A stretch of DNA of 64,000 nucleotides. It comes from Frondihabitans peucedani (GTDB lineage: Bacteria; Actinomycetota; Actinomycetes; Actinomycetales; Microbacteriaceae). The DNA lies in contig NZ_BAABAU010000005.1 of assembly GCF_039537585.1 (NCBI RefSeq), positions 62,334 to 126,333 on the forward strand, in the 5' to 3' direction. Shown here one piece after another: positions 8,851-17,114 of this stretch. The number at the start of each line of letters is the position of its first letter. The stretch's first letter is position 1. Under the pieces are notes generated by a model that had not been told where the DNA came from, searched no databases, and saw only the letters and a program-made list of their open reading frames with translations. The translations under genes were made by a program, and so were the position numbers.

Positions 8851-10677
8851 ATGAAAGCATCCCTGCGCCACCTCCTCGTCGTTCCCGCAGCCCTCCTCCT
8901 CGGCCTCGGCGGCACGGCCCTCGTGTCGGTGCCCGCCAGCGCCGCGCCGGCGGCGACCCCCACCCCGACGCAGTCGCCGACTCCGACGCAGTCCCCCACC
9001 CCGACGCAGTCGCCGACCCCGACGCAGTCGCCGACCCCGACGCGTCCGCCCAGCCCCAAGCGCGCGACCTCCTCCGACCTCGTCCTCACCTCGCCCCGAC
9101 CGGACCAAGACGGCTCCGTCCGGGTCCAGGGGCCGCGCACGCTCACCCTCGAGGGCACGGCTCCCGTCGGGTCGCGGCTCTCCGTCACGGACAGTGATGG
9201 TGCCGTGATCGCGCGGACGACCACGACGACCTCGTCATTCTCGATCCCGTTGACCTTCGCCGCCGACGCGGGCTACGAGCAGTTCCTCAGCCTCTTCGGC
9301 ACGAGCGCCGGCCGCGCCCTCACCGAGGTCGATCTCGACGTGACCTTCGATGCGGAGACCAGCGAGACGCCGACGATCCTGGCCCCCTCGACGGGCAGCA
9401 CCTACCGCGTCGCGCCAGCGCCGTTCGCGGGCGGACAACCGAACGCGATCATCGAGTTCTCGGGAACCGGCACGCCGGGCGACACGATCGACCTGTACTC
9501 GTCCCGGGACGACGAGGACTTCGACGGCGGCCCCACGGACGCCATCGTGGTCGGGGCCGACGGCACGTGGACAGGTGACTACTCCGTGGTGTTCGGGTCG
9601 GTGAGCGTCACGGCAGCCGCTGCGCGGTACACGGACGACGGCGACCAGACGACGATCGAATCGGCCGAGTCCTCGCCCGTCGACCTCACGGTGTCGCCGC
9701 CGGTCGGCGCGATTCTGCCGCCGCGCATCACGAGCCCGAACTACGACGGTCTCGACTTCAGCGCCTCGATCGACCCCGGCACCGACACGGTGTACGTGAA
9801 CACGTACTCGTCCGAGTCCGAGTCCGAGTCCGAGTCCCAGTCCCAGTCCCAGTCCGCCTCCGCCTCACGCGTCGCTCCGCGCGGCGCCGACCGGCCGCGG
9901 ACGCAGTCCGCGAAGATCGCGGCGCGATCGATCGCGACGACCGACTGGGCCGCCCGACCCGCAGTCGGCGTCGTCCAGCGGAAGCTATCCAGCGTCGTCG
10001 CCCTGGCGAAGCTCTCCGAGGGCAGGGCGCGCGCGGCCGACGACTTCCCCGAGACGCTCGACGGCGTGATCGACGAGTACGGCATCCCCGTCACCGGCAG
10101 AACGAGCGCGACGACGACCGGAGCCGTCGACATGACGGTCTCCGGCACGGGAACCCCCGGCGACGACATCGTGCTCTACGAGGAGAAGGGCGACGACGCG
10201 CTCACCTACCTCAGCGGCCTCTACCCGGCTCTATTCGCATCCTCCGGCGACCCGGCGCCGCTCCAGCCCGAGTCCGCGCGCCGCGTGGTTCCTGCCGCGG
10301 TGAGCACCGGTGATCCTGCCGCGACCTCGTCGCTGCCCGTCGACGACGGAACGGTCCGGGTCGGATCAGACGGCCAGTGGTCGGCGACGCTCACCCGCGA
10401 GCCCGGCGACTACCTGCTGACCGCCTTCGCAGCTCGGAGCGGCGGCACGCAAACGGCCGACTTCTCGGTCGCGACCGATGTGAGCCTCATCCACCTCACC
10501 GGAACGCCCCGAGCGGCGGCAGGCGTGACGCCGACCTCGGGCGTCGCCGAACTCGCCTTCACCGGGTCGACCACCTGGCCGACGCTGGCGGTCGGCCTCG
10601 GCGGGCTGGCGGCAGGCGGCGTCCTGCTGGTCGTCGCGCGTCGTCGACGCCCGCGTCCTGCCACCGACGCGACGTAG
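8851..10677 (+). CDS. LAxTG-anchored surface protein with Pro/Thr and Ser/Glu low-complexity tracts
   Basis: 608 residues. ATG at 8851 (or GTG at 8848) opens a clear signal peptide (KASLRHLLVVPAALLLGLGG, cleavage near ASA). Next come five PTPTQS-type repeats (about residues 37-66), beta-sandwich-like segments with two FSGTGTPGDTIDLY / VSGTGTPGDDIVLYEE repeats, and a SESESES-SQSQSQ tract (about 321-338). The C-terminus has LAFTG (568-572), a hydrophobic segment and RRRRPRP, the layout of a substrate for class E (LAxTG) sortases of high-GC actinobacteria. It is therefore probably cell-wall linked; its function is unknown, perhaps adhesion. No sortase gene lies in the window. The in-frame extension upstream of 8848 lacks a signal and is rejected. 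Confidence 0.87.
   Translation: MKASLRHLLVVPAALLLGLGGTALVSVPASAAPAATPTPTQSPTPTQSPTPTQSPTPTQSPTPTRPPSPKRATSSDLVLTSPRPDQDGSVRVQGPRTLTLEGTAPVGSRLSVTDSDGAVIARTTTTTSSFSIPLTFAADAGYEQFLSLFGTSAGRALTEVDLDVTFDAETSETPTILAPSTGSTYRVAPAPFAGGQPNAIIEFSGTGTPGDTIDLYSSRDDEDFDGGPTDAIVVGADGTWTGDYSVVFGSVSVTAAAARYTDDGDQTTIESAESSPVDLTVSPPVGAILPPRITSPNYDGLDFSASIDPGTDTVYVNTYSSESESESESQSQSQSASASRVAPRGADRPRTQSAKIAARSIATTDWAARPAVGVVQRKLSSVVALAKLSEGRARAADDFPETLDGVIDEYGIPVTGRTSATTTGAVDMTVSGTGTPGDDIVLYEEKGDDALTYLSGLYPALFASSGDPAPLQPESARRVVPAAVSTGDPAATSSLPVDDGTVRVGSDGQWSATLTREPGDYLLTAFAARSGGTQTADFSVATDVSLIHLTGTPRAAAGVTPTSGVAELAFTGSTTWPTLAVGLGGLAAGGVLLVVARRRRPRPATDAT
8959..9048 (+). repeat. Five 18-bp tandem repeats encoding PTPTQS
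   Basis: Five consecutive 18-bp units, nearly identical at the DNA level, encode PTPTQS four times and then PTPTRP. They follow the signal peptide of the LAFTG protein and likely form an extended wall-spanning stalk. Copy number may vary between strains. Confidence 0.85.
9811..9864 (+). repeat. Hexanucleotide tandem tract encoding SE/SQ/SA repeats
   Basis: TCCGAG four times, TCCCAG three times, then TCCGCC twice, coding SESESESE-SQSQSQ-SASA. It lies mid-way in the LAFTG surface protein between two beta-rich halves and probably acts as a flexible linker. Units differ by single bases, consistent with slippage expansion. Confidence 0.9.
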
Positions 10678-10715
10678 CCGGACGCAACACAGACGCAGGA
10701 TGCAGCGCGCGTGCC

Positions 10716-10721
10716 TAGGCT
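10716..10721 (+). promoter_or_regulatory. -10 box TAGGCT for a leaderless ATP-grasp transcript
   Basis: TAGGCT ends six bases before the GTG start at 10728. This fits the TANNNT box of actinobacterial leaderless promoters; no Shine-Dalgarno sequence is present. Confidence 0.6.
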
Positions 10722-10727
10722 TGCAGA

Positions 10728-11690
10728 GTGACTGAGCACCCCCGCGTCTACGTGATCCACGAGAACCCCGAGTGGTTCCCGCCCCTCCGAGCAGCCTTCG
10801 AGGCCGAGGGGGTGCCGGTCGAGGAGCTCCTGCTGACCGACGGCTCGATCGACCTGACCTCGGAGCCGGCCCCCGGCGTCTACTGGTCGCGCATGTCGGC
10901 CAGCGCGCACACCCGCGGCAACGAGTTCTCGAAGGAGTACACCCGCGCCGCGCTGTCCTGGCTCGAGGCGGCCGGCCGCCCCGTCGTGAACGGCCGCGGC
11001 GTGATCGACCTCGAGGTGAGCAAGGTGCAGCAGCACCTGGGCCTCCAGTCGCTCGGCTTCGACGTGCCGCGCACCTCCGCCGTCTTCGGCACCCGCGACC
11101 TCGCAGCGGTCGCCGCGACCTTCCCCGTGCCGTTCATCTCGAAGCACAACCAGGGCGGCAAGGGTCTCGGCGTCCGCCGCTGGGACTCCCAGGAGGAGTT
11201 CGCCGCCTGGGTCGACTCCGCCGAGTTCGAGTCGTCGCCCGACGGCATCACGCTCATCCAGGAGCTGCTCCAGGCCGCGCAGCCGTTCAACACGCGCGCC
11301 GAGTTCGTCGGGGGCGAGTTCGTCTACGCCGTGCAGGTCGACACCTCCGGCGACACCTTCGAGTTCTGCCCGGCCGACGCCTGCGCCCTGCCCGGCGCCG
11401 CGCCGCTCTTCCAGCTGCGGGAGAAGACCGCCGACGGCGCTCCGATCGCCGAGCACCCCGTGATCCTGCGCCTCCCCGAGTTCCTGTCGGCGAACGGCAT
11501 CGAGATCGCCGGAGTGGAGTTCATCGAGACCGTCGACGGACGCCAGGTGGTCTACGACGTCAACACGAACACGAACTACAACCCCGAAGTGGAGGCGGCC
11601 TCCGAGAAGTCGGGGCCTCAAGAGATCGCGAGGTTCCTCGGCGCCCGGCTCGCTGCGCACTACCCCGAGACGGCGGGGGTGCTCGCATGA
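10728..11690 (+). CDS. ATP-grasp family ligase
   Basis: 320 residues, cytoplasmic. An N-terminal Rossmann-like part (RVYVIHENPEW...) is followed by an ATP-grasp fold: KHNQGGKGLGVRRW is the glycine-rich phosphate loop, LIQELLQ the adenine-contacting strand, and VVYDVNTNTNYNPEVE supplies the metal-binding Asp/Asn residues. It resembles RimK-like carboxylate-amine/thiol ligases, which make an acyl-phosphate with ATP. The substrate is unknown. Its stop overlaps the start of the flavin monooxygenase gene (ATGA at 11687-11690), implying translational coupling and a shared pathway. The start is supported by a leaderless -10 box. Confidence 0.85.
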   Translation: MTEHPRVYVIHENPEWFPPLRAAFEAEGVPVEELLLTDGSIDLTSEPAPGVYWSRMSASAHTRGNEFSKEYTRAALSWLEAAGRPVVNGRGVIDLEVSKVQQHLGLQSLGFDVPRTSAVFGTRDLAAVAATFPVPFISKHNQGGKGLGVRRWDSQEEFAAWVDSAEFESSPDGITLIQELLQAAQPFNTRAEFVGGEFVYAVQVDTSGDTFEFCPADACALPGAAPLFQLREKTADGAPIAEHPVILRLPEFLSANGIEIAGVEFIETVDGRQVVYDVNTNTNYNPEVEAASEKSGPQEIARFLGARLAAHYPETAGVLA

Positions 11691-12745
11691 GGTTCGGCTT
11701 CTGGACCCCCATCTTCGGCGGCTGGCTCCGCAACGTCGACGACGAGAAGATGCCCGTCACCTTCGACTACATCAAGCGCGTCGTGCAGACCGCCGAGCGG
11801 GTCGGCTTCGACCTCACGCTGATCCCCGAGCTCAACCTGAACGACATCAAGGGCACGGCCGCGCCGTCGCTCGAGGCCTGGTCGCTGACGGCCGCGATCG
11901 CCGCCGTCACCGAGAAGCTCGAGCTCATGGCCGCGATCCGGCCCGGCTACCACCTGCCGGCCGTCGCCGCGAAGCAGGCCGCGACGATCGACGAGGTCTC
12001 CGGCGGGCGCTTCACGCTCAACGTCGTCTCGGCCTGGTGGGAGGAGGAGTCGCGCCAGTACGGCGGCCTCTTCTCGGAGCACGACGACCGCTACGCGCGC
12101 TCCACGGAGTTCGTGAACATCCTGAAGGGCCTCTGGAACGAGACGCCGTTCGACTTCCACGGCGACTACTACGACCTGACGAACAGCCACCTCGAGCCGA
12201 AGCCGCACGTGCAGCCGCGCATCTACGCCGGCGGCGAGAGCCCCGCGGGCAAGGCCGCGATCGTCGGTTTCGCCGACGCGTACCTCACGCACGGCGGCAC
12301 CGTCGACGAGCTCCGCACGAAGGTCGACGACATGCGCGCTCGCCGCGAGGCCGCAGGATCGACTCCGTTCGAGGCGTTCGGGATGGCCGCGTACGCGATC
12401 GTCCGCGACACCGAGGAGGAGGCCGAGGCCGAGCTGGCCCGGATCACCGACGTCAGCCACGGCGCCGCCTACGAGTCGTACCAGGACTTCATCCGGCAGT
12501 CGCACCTCGAGCACCAGCCCGATCTCCGCGACTACTCGGTGTCGAACCGCGGTCTCCGCCCCAGGTTCATCGGGACGCCCCGCCAGGTCGCCGACCGCAT
12601 CCTGGAGTTCGAACGGGCCGGCGTCGACACGCTCCTTCTGCAGTTCTCGCCGCAGGTCGAGGAGATGGAGCGCTTCGCCCGCGACGTCATCCCGCTCGTC
12701 AGGGCCGAGTCGGGTGCGGCTCGAGAGGCGCTCCCAGCCGTATAA
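11687..12745 (+). CDS. LLM-class flavin-dependent monooxygenase, SsuD-like
   Basis: 352 residues, luciferase-like TIM barrel related to alkanesulfonate monooxygenase SsuD and dimethylsulfone monooxygenases. Marks are FGFWTPIFGGWLRN at the N-terminus, AAIRPGYHLPAVAAKQAATIDEVSGGRFTLNVVSAWW (FMN/active-site strand region), YAGGESPAGKA (phosphate site) and FIGTPRQVADRILEFERAGVDTLLLQFSP at the end. It should oxygenate a small substrate with FMNH2 and O2. The ATGA overlap with the ATP-grasp gene shows the two are one operon, and no ABC sulfonate transporter is adjacent. It may therefore act on the ligase's product or substrate rather than as a sulfur scavenger; this is inference. Confidence 0.88.
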   Translation: MRFGFWTPIFGGWLRNVDDEKMPVTFDYIKRVVQTAERVGFDLTLIPELNLNDIKGTAAPSLEAWSLTAAIAAVTEKLELMAAIRPGYHLPAVAAKQAATIDEVSGGRFTLNVVSAWWEEESRQYGGLFSEHDDRYARSTEFVNILKGLWNETPFDFHGDYYDLTNSHLEPKPHVQPRIYAGGESPAGKAAIVGFADAYLTHGGTVDELRTKVDDMRARREAAGSTPFEAFGMAAYAIVRDTEEEAEAELARITDVSHGAAYESYQDFIRQSHLEHQPDLRDYSVSNRGLRPRFIGTPRQVADRILEFERAGVDTLLLQFSPQVEEMERFARDVIPLVRAESGAAREALPAV

Positions 12746-12748
12746 GTT
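12743..12748 (+). promoter_or_regulatory. -10 box TAAGTT before ispE (leaderless)
   Basis: TAAGTT overlaps the TAA stop of the preceding monooxygenase gene and ends six bases before the ispE ATG at 12755. IspE can therefore have its own leaderless promoter independent of the upstream accessory genes. Confidence 0.5.
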
Positions 12749-12754
12749 GGAACC

Positions 12755-13696
12755 ATGACCTCCGTGGCCTCCTCGACCGTGGTCCACACCCGCGCCCCCG
12801 GCAAGATCAACGTCTTCCTCGCCGTGGGCGATCTCCAGGACGACGGGTACCACGAGCTCGCGACGGCGTACCAGGCCGTGTCGCTGTACGAGGATGTCCG
12901 AGCGCGCCACGCAGACGGGTTCAGCGTCCGGTTCACTTCGACGACGGCGGGCATCGACCTGTCGGGCGTGCCGGTCGACGACTCCAACCTCGCCATCAAA
13001 GCCGCCAGGCTCCTCGCCGCGGCCACCGGCTACGCGGGCGGGGTGGCCCTGACGATCGACAAGAACGTCCCGGTCGCCGGAGGCATGGGCGGCGGCTCGG
13101 CCGATGCCGCGGCGACCCTGCTCGCCTGCGACACGCTCTGGAACACCGGCCAGAGCCGCGACGAGCTCCTCCGCCTCGGCGCCCAGCTCGGAGCCGACGT
13201 GCCCTTCGCGCTGATGGGCGGCACCGCCGTCGGCACCGGCCGCGGCGACGAGCTCAGCCCCGCGCTCGCGCAGGGCCAGTTCCAATGGGTCCTCGCCCTC
13301 GCCGACTTCGGGCTATCGACGCCCGCCGTCTACCGCGAACTCGACGAGCACAGGATCCGCCACCTCGCCGACATCAATCCGGTCCGGCAGCCCCGGGTCG
13401 ACTCGGGGGTCCTGCAGGCGCTGCGGGCGGGGGATCCTGCGCGGCTCGCCGACGTCATGCACAACGACCTCCAGGCGCCGGCGCTCCACCTCGAGCCGGG
13501 GCTCGGCGCCGTGCTCGAGCTCGGCGAGCAGAACGGGGCCCTCGCGGGCGTCGTCTCAGGATCGGGGCCGACGGTCGCGTTCCTGGCGCCGGACCTCGAC
13601 GGGGCGCTCGAGCTGCAGATCGCGCTGAGCGCGGCGAAGCTGGCCGTCGTGCGGGCCACCGGGCCCGTGCACGGCGCGCGGCTCCTCGCCGACTGA
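12755..13696 (+). CDS. ispE: 4-diphosphocytidyl-2-C-methyl-D-erythritol kinase
   Basis: 313 residues, GHMP kinase of the non-mevalonate isoprenoid pathway; phosphorylates CDP-methylerythritol at the 2-hydroxyl. Visible motifs are [12 protein letters not shown] at the N-terminus, the ATP loop [19 protein letters not shown] (about residues 107-125) and [13 protein letters not shown] near the C-terminus. Length is normal. In related genomes ispE directly follows rsmA. Here it is separated by about 11 kb of secreted-protein and oxygenase genes. It supplies isopentenyl precursors also needed by the carotenoid/retinal genes at 47.6-50.8 kb. Confidence 0.97.
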   Translation: MTSVASSTVVHTRAPGKINVFLAVGDLQDDGYHELATAYQAVSLYEDVRARHADGFSVRFTSTTAGIDLSGVPVDDSNLAIKAARLLAAATGYAGGVALTIDKNVPVAGGMGGGSADAAATLLACDTLWNTGQSRDELLRLGAQLGADVPFALMGGTAVGTGRGDELSPALAQGQFQWVLALADFGLSTPAVYRELDEHRIRHLADINPVRQPRVDSGVLQALRAGDPARLADVMHNDLQAPALHLEPGLGAVLELGEQNGALAGVVSGSGPTVAFLAPDLDGALELQIALSAAKLAVVRATGPVHGARLLAD

Positions 13697-13745
13697 CCGC
13701 AGCGCAGGGCTGCGCGACACGAGCCTGTTCCCGGCCGCAGCCCGG

Positions 13746-15401
13746 CTAGAGCCGGTAGCGCAGCACGTTCACCCAGGTGAGGTGCCACTCGTCCTGCAGG
13801 TGGTAGCCCTCGCCGGCCAGCGCCTTGGTGACGCTGGGGCGGAGATCCTGCTTGATGCTCGTGACGAGCCAGACGTAGGTGTGGCCGTCGACGCGCTCGA
13901 TGGTCGACGAGAGCGGGTAGCGGGTCTCCCAGAGGGCTCCGGTCTCGGCTGCGGGGGTCTTGAGGGTGACATCGGTCATGCCCGTGAACGCGTGCGGATA
14001 GGCGTAGGCGATGTTGCGGGCGGAGCCGGTCGGGTGACGCCGGATGTGCCCGTAGATGATGGCATCGGTGGCGTTGACGCCCTCGAGCTTTCGCTCCTTG
14101 GCGACGAGGGCGGCGACCTCCGACCACGACGAGGAGTCCTTGGCCTCGACCAGCCGCTGCGAGATGTAGGTCGGAAGGCTCATCGCGACCGCGAGGACGA
14201 GCCCGGACGCGACCAGGCGGCGCGACGAGGCGGAGGTGAGGCGTGGCGCCCGGAGAGACGTCAACCCCACCGCCATCAGGAGGGCCATGGCGGGGGCTGC
14301 GAAGGTCACGTACCGCGGCGAGTACAGGGGGCTCCCGACCAGCGAGACCGCGATCAGGCCGATCGAAGGCACGAGCATCCAGGGCAGGACGAGCTGCAGC
14401 ACGCCGGACGGGCGTCCCGCAGCCGCACCGTCCGCAGCCGCACCCTCTGACCGCAGCGCAGCGCGCCCCCGGAGGACGGCGACGACGCCCGCGATCGCCA
14501 GGATCCACCCGAGCCCCGCGAACCACCAGCTGGTCATGAACCACTGCCAGACGCCGAAGTCGATGATCGTGCCCGCGTCGGGCTTCGAGATCCAGCTGAT
14601 CTGCTTCGACTCGCTGCTCGCGAGTCGGGCCAGCGGGACGAGCAGCCCGCCGGCCACACCCGCCGAGACGAACCAGCCCCCGACGACGGGGCGCCAGGGG
14701 GTGTCGCGCGACGAGCGGCGCTCGCGCAGGAGCCACAGCCCCAGCGTCACGCCGTGCCCCACGATCAGGAGCGCCGAGTAGAGGAACACCGCAGTGGAGG
14801 CGAAGGCGAGGACGCCGTAGAGCACCCACCAGAGGACGTGGACGCGCCGGTCGTCGCGCGTCTTCTTGGCGGCCAGGACGAAGACGAGCGTCGCCGCGGT
14901 CGCGAGAGCGGTCGACAGGGCGTAGGAGCGGCCCTCGCTCCCGGCCCAGGTGACGCGGGGCAGCAGGACGAAGAGGAGACCGGCGACGATCGCCGTGCGC
15001 TTCGAGGTCAGCTCGCGCGCCAGCGTCGTGAGGAGGGCGGCGGCCAGCCCGATCGCGACGGCGCTGGGGAAGCGCAGGCTGAACGGGGTGTAGCCGACGA
15101 CGGCGAACCACGCGTGCATGAGGGCGTAGTAGGTGGCGTGGACGGCGTCGACCGTGTGGATCTCGGACCACAGCTCGGCCCAGGTGCGCTGCGCCGAGAC
15201 GATCGTGGCCGACTCGTCGTACCAGACCGACGGCACCCACGAGAAGGCCACCGAGACGAGGAGGCCGACGACTCCCACCAGCGCGGCGTCGCCGAACCGG
15301 GTGGCCCGGATCGCCTGCAGCTGCTCTCGCGAGCGCGAGAGGCGCGTGGAGCGTCGTACAGTGGGGATCGCTGCTGTCGGCGATTCGAGGAGGTCGGTCA
15401 T
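13746..15401 (-). CDS. GT39/ArnT-like polytopic membrane glycosyltransferase
   Basis: 551 residues with about ten hydrophobic segments. The first extracytoplasmic loop contains WVPSVWYDESATIVSAQRTWAELW, the acidic-motif region of GT-C enzymes such as protein O-mannosyltransferases and ArnT. Such enzymes move a sugar from a polyprenyl-phosphate donor onto protein or envelope glycans on the outer face of the membrane. ATG at 15401 is preceded by GAGGAGGG nine bases away. The longer in-frame extension upstream overlaps the divergent moeZ gene and is rejected. The acceptor is unknown. Confidence 0.85.
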   Translation of the reverse strand: MTDLLESPTAAIPTVRRSTRLSRSREQLQAIRATRFGDAALVGVVGLLVSVAFSWVPSVWYDESATIVSAQRTWAELWSEIHTVDAVHATYYALMHAWFAVVGYTPFSLRFPSAVAIGLAAALLTTLARELTSKRTAIVAGLLFVLLPRVTWAGSEGRSYALSTALATAATLVFVLAAKKTRDDRRVHVLWWVLYGVLAFASTAVFLYSALLIVGHGVTLGLWLLRERRSSRDTPWRPVVGGWFVSAGVAGGLLVPLARLASSESKQISWISKPDAGTIIDFGVWQWFMTSWWFAGLGWILAIAGVVAVLRGRAALRSEGAAADGAAAGRPSGVLQLVLPWMLVPSIGLIAVSLVGSPLYSPRYVTFAAPAMALLMAVGLTSLRAPRLTSASSRRLVASGLVLAVAMSLPTYISQRLVEAKDSSSWSEVAALVAKERKLEGVNATDAIIYGHIRRHPTGSARNIAYAYPHAFTGMTDVTLKTPAAETGALWETRYPLSSTIERVDGHTYVWLVTSIKQDLRPSVTKALAGEGYHLQDEWHLTWVNVLRYRL

Positions 15402-15418
15402 GTCGTCGCTCCCTCCTC
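15387..15418. promoter_or_regulatory. Overlapping divergent starts sharing CATG, with reciprocal Shine-Dalgarno sites
   Basis: The glycosyltransferase (minus) and moeZ (plus) starts share CATG at 15399-15402. GAGGAGG (15387-15393) serves moeZ and lies inside the glycosyltransferase codons for LLE. CCCTCCTC (15411-15418, GAGGAGGG on the minus strand) serves the glycosyltransferase and lies inside the moeZ codons for LPPL. Confidence 0.75.
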
Positions 15419-16770
15419 TCGTCGGTCTGTCTGGTCTCGTCGGTGTGTCTGATGTCGTAGGTCTGTCTGGCCGGAACGCCTCTGATGGTTCGGAGCGCTC
15501 TGGTGGTGCGGGTGGTGCGGTTCTCTCGTCTGGCACCGCTGCTGCGGCTGCGACCAGTGCCCCGCGCCCGGACGTCGCACGGTATGCGCGCACGTCACGA
15601 TTGGCTGAGATCGGTCTCGACGGGCAGGATCGCATCGCGAACGCCAGAGTGCTCGTCGTCGGGGCCGGCGGCCTCGGCTGCCCCGGTATCCAGTATCTCG
15701 CGCAGAGTGGTGTCGGAACGCTGGGAATCGTCGATGACGATGCTGTGGACCTCTCGAACCTCCAGCGCCAGGTCCTCTACCGGCCCGACCAGGTCGGCCT
15801 CCCGAAGGCCCGGGCCGCTGCCGACTGGGTCCGCGCCGTCAACTCCGACGTGACCGTCCGGGTGCACCCGTTCCGTCTCGACGCCTCCACCGCCTCGATC
15901 CTCGACGACTACGACCTCGTCGTCGACGGCAGCGACTCCTTCGACACCTGCTACGTCGTCGCCGACGAGGCCGCGCGCCGGGGCCTCCCCGTCGTCTGGG
16001 GCAGCGTCTCGCGCTTCGACGGCCAGGTGAGCGTCTTCTGGGACGCCGCCCCCGACGACCGCGCGGTCGACTACCGCGACCTCCACCCGGAGCCGCCGGA
16101 GGGCGGCTGGGACGAGTCCTGCGCCGACGTCGGGGTCCTCGGCCCGCTCTGCGGCACGGTCGGCTCGGTCATGGCGTCCGAGGCGATCAAGCTCATCACC
16201 GGGGTCGGCGAGCCTCTCCTCGGCCGCGTCGTCACGATCGACGCCGGGTTCGGCAGCTGGCGGGAGAGCCGGCTCGTCCGCTCGGCGGCTCGAAAGGCGG
16301 AGAGGGCGCAGGATCGAGAGACCGGCCGCACCGCCCCCGATCCTGCGCCGGCCCCCGTCGCCGCGATCACGGCCGACGCCCTCGAGGCCCGCCTCCGCGA
16401 CCGCTCGCGCGGTGTCGACGCCTTCACGCTCGTCGACGTGCGAGAGGCCGCGGAGCACGCCTCAGGCGCCATCCCGGGCGATCTCCTGGCCGCGGGGTTC
16501 GGGTCGACGAGCCGCGAGCATCCTGCGCTCGATCCCGAGTTGCCGGTGGTCGTGTACTGCGCCAGGGGTCCGCGCTCGGAGGCGGCCGCCCGGATGCTCC
16601 GCTCGGAGGGCTACGACGTGTCGGTGCTGACGCGCGGGATGCTCGGCTGGACTCTCCGCCCCGGCGCACTGACCGGAGGCGACGCGGTCCCGGCGGGCTC
16701 CCCGGGGCGCGTGCCGCTGCCGCTCTGCGACATCGACCCGGGCGGGTTCCACCCCAACCTTCACTCCTGA
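15400..16770 (+). CDS. moeZ: MoeZ/MoeB-type adenylyltransferase with rhodanese domain
   Basis: 456 residues. The N-terminal MSSLPPLV matches actinobacterial MoeZ starts, and GAGGAGG at 15387-15393 is a good ribosome site. A ThiF/MoeB domain (about 55-290; VLVVGAGGLGCPGIQYLA nucleotide loop, DLSNLQRQVLY, DGSDSFDTCYVV, then SCADVGVLGPLCG) adenylates the C-terminal glycine of MoaD/ThiS-like carriers. A rhodanese domain (about 325-430, VVYCARGPRSEAA with active Cys387) donates sulfur. Zinc-binding CxxC pairs of E. coli MoeB are absent, as in MoeZ. Between residues 9 and 50 there is an unusual repetitive linker (GLSGLVGVSDVVGLSG, then Ser/Gly/Ala-rich) not typical of the family. Its likely partner is MoaD just downstream on the other strand. 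Confidence 0.9.
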   Translation: MSSLPPLVGLSGLVGVSDVVGLSGRNASDGSERSGGAGGAVLSSGTAAAAATSAPRPDVARYARTSRLAEIGLDGQDRIANARVLVVGAGGLGCPGIQYLAQSGVGTLGIVDDDAVDLSNLQRQVLYRPDQVGLPKARAAADWVRAVNSDVTVRVHPFRLDASTASILDDYDLVVDGSDSFDTCYVVADEAARRGLPVVWGSVSRFDGQVSVFWDAAPDDRAVDYRDLHPEPPEGGWDESCADVGVLGPLCGTVGSVMASEAIKLITGVGEPLLGRVVTIDAGFGSWRESRLVRSAARKAERAQDRETGRTAPDPAPAPVAAITADALEARLRDRSRGVDAFTLVDVREAAEHASGAIPGDLLAAGFGSTSREHPALDPELPVVVYCARGPRSEAAARMLRSEGYDVSVLTRGMLGWTLRPGALTGGDAVPAGSPGRVPLPLCDIDPGGFHPNLHS

Positions 16771-16772
16771 CC

Positions 16773-16806
16773 GCGGGGCGGGAGCCGCAAGCGGGGCGGG
16801 AGCCGC
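16773..16806. repeat. 16-bp direct repeat GCGGGGCGGGAGCCGC
   Basis: Two exact copies (16773-16788 and 16791-16806) fill most of the short gap between the convergent moeZ and moaD genes. Possibly a remnant of slippage; no hairpin with a T-tract is seen. Confidence 0.75.
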
Positions 16807-16843
16807 GAGACGCGAGCGGCGAGCAGCGGGACGCGCAGCGGGC

Positions 16844-17113
16844 TCAGCCGCCGGCGAAGGGCGGCATCACGTCGACGACGGCGCCCGCCGGCACGGGGGT
16901 CGAGCGGTCGCGGGTGGTGACCCCGTCGACCAGGAACGAGCAGCGCTGGAGCATCCGCTCGAACTCGTCGGGGTCGGTGCCGTTCGCGGGCGCCAGACCG
17001 GCGAGCAGCTCGCCGAGCGTCGGCTCGTCGTCGGAGACGCACTCGAGCTGATCGAGCCCGGTCGCGGCCCGCGACGCGGCGAAGAAGCGCAGGGTGACGG
17101 TGACGACGCTCAT
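16844..17113 (-). CDS. moaD: MoaD-like molybdopterin synthase small subunit
   Basis: 89 residues, ubiquitin-like fold; the sulfur carrier of molybdopterin synthase. It ends in the required diglycine (PPFAGG), which MoeZ adenylates and thiocarboxylates before transfer to MoaE. The N-terminal TVTLRFFAASRAATG strand and internal DGVTTRDRSTPVPAGAVVDVMPP fit MoaD. Its start lies one base after the moaA stop on the same strand, so the two are co-transcribed. The large subunit MoaE is encoded at 28830-29291. Confidence 0.93.
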   Translation of the reverse strand: MSVVTVTLRFFAASRAATGLDQLECVSDDEPTLGELLAGLAPANGTDPDEFERMLQRCSFLVDGVTTRDRSTPVPAGAVVDVMPPFAGG

Positions 17114-17114
17114 G

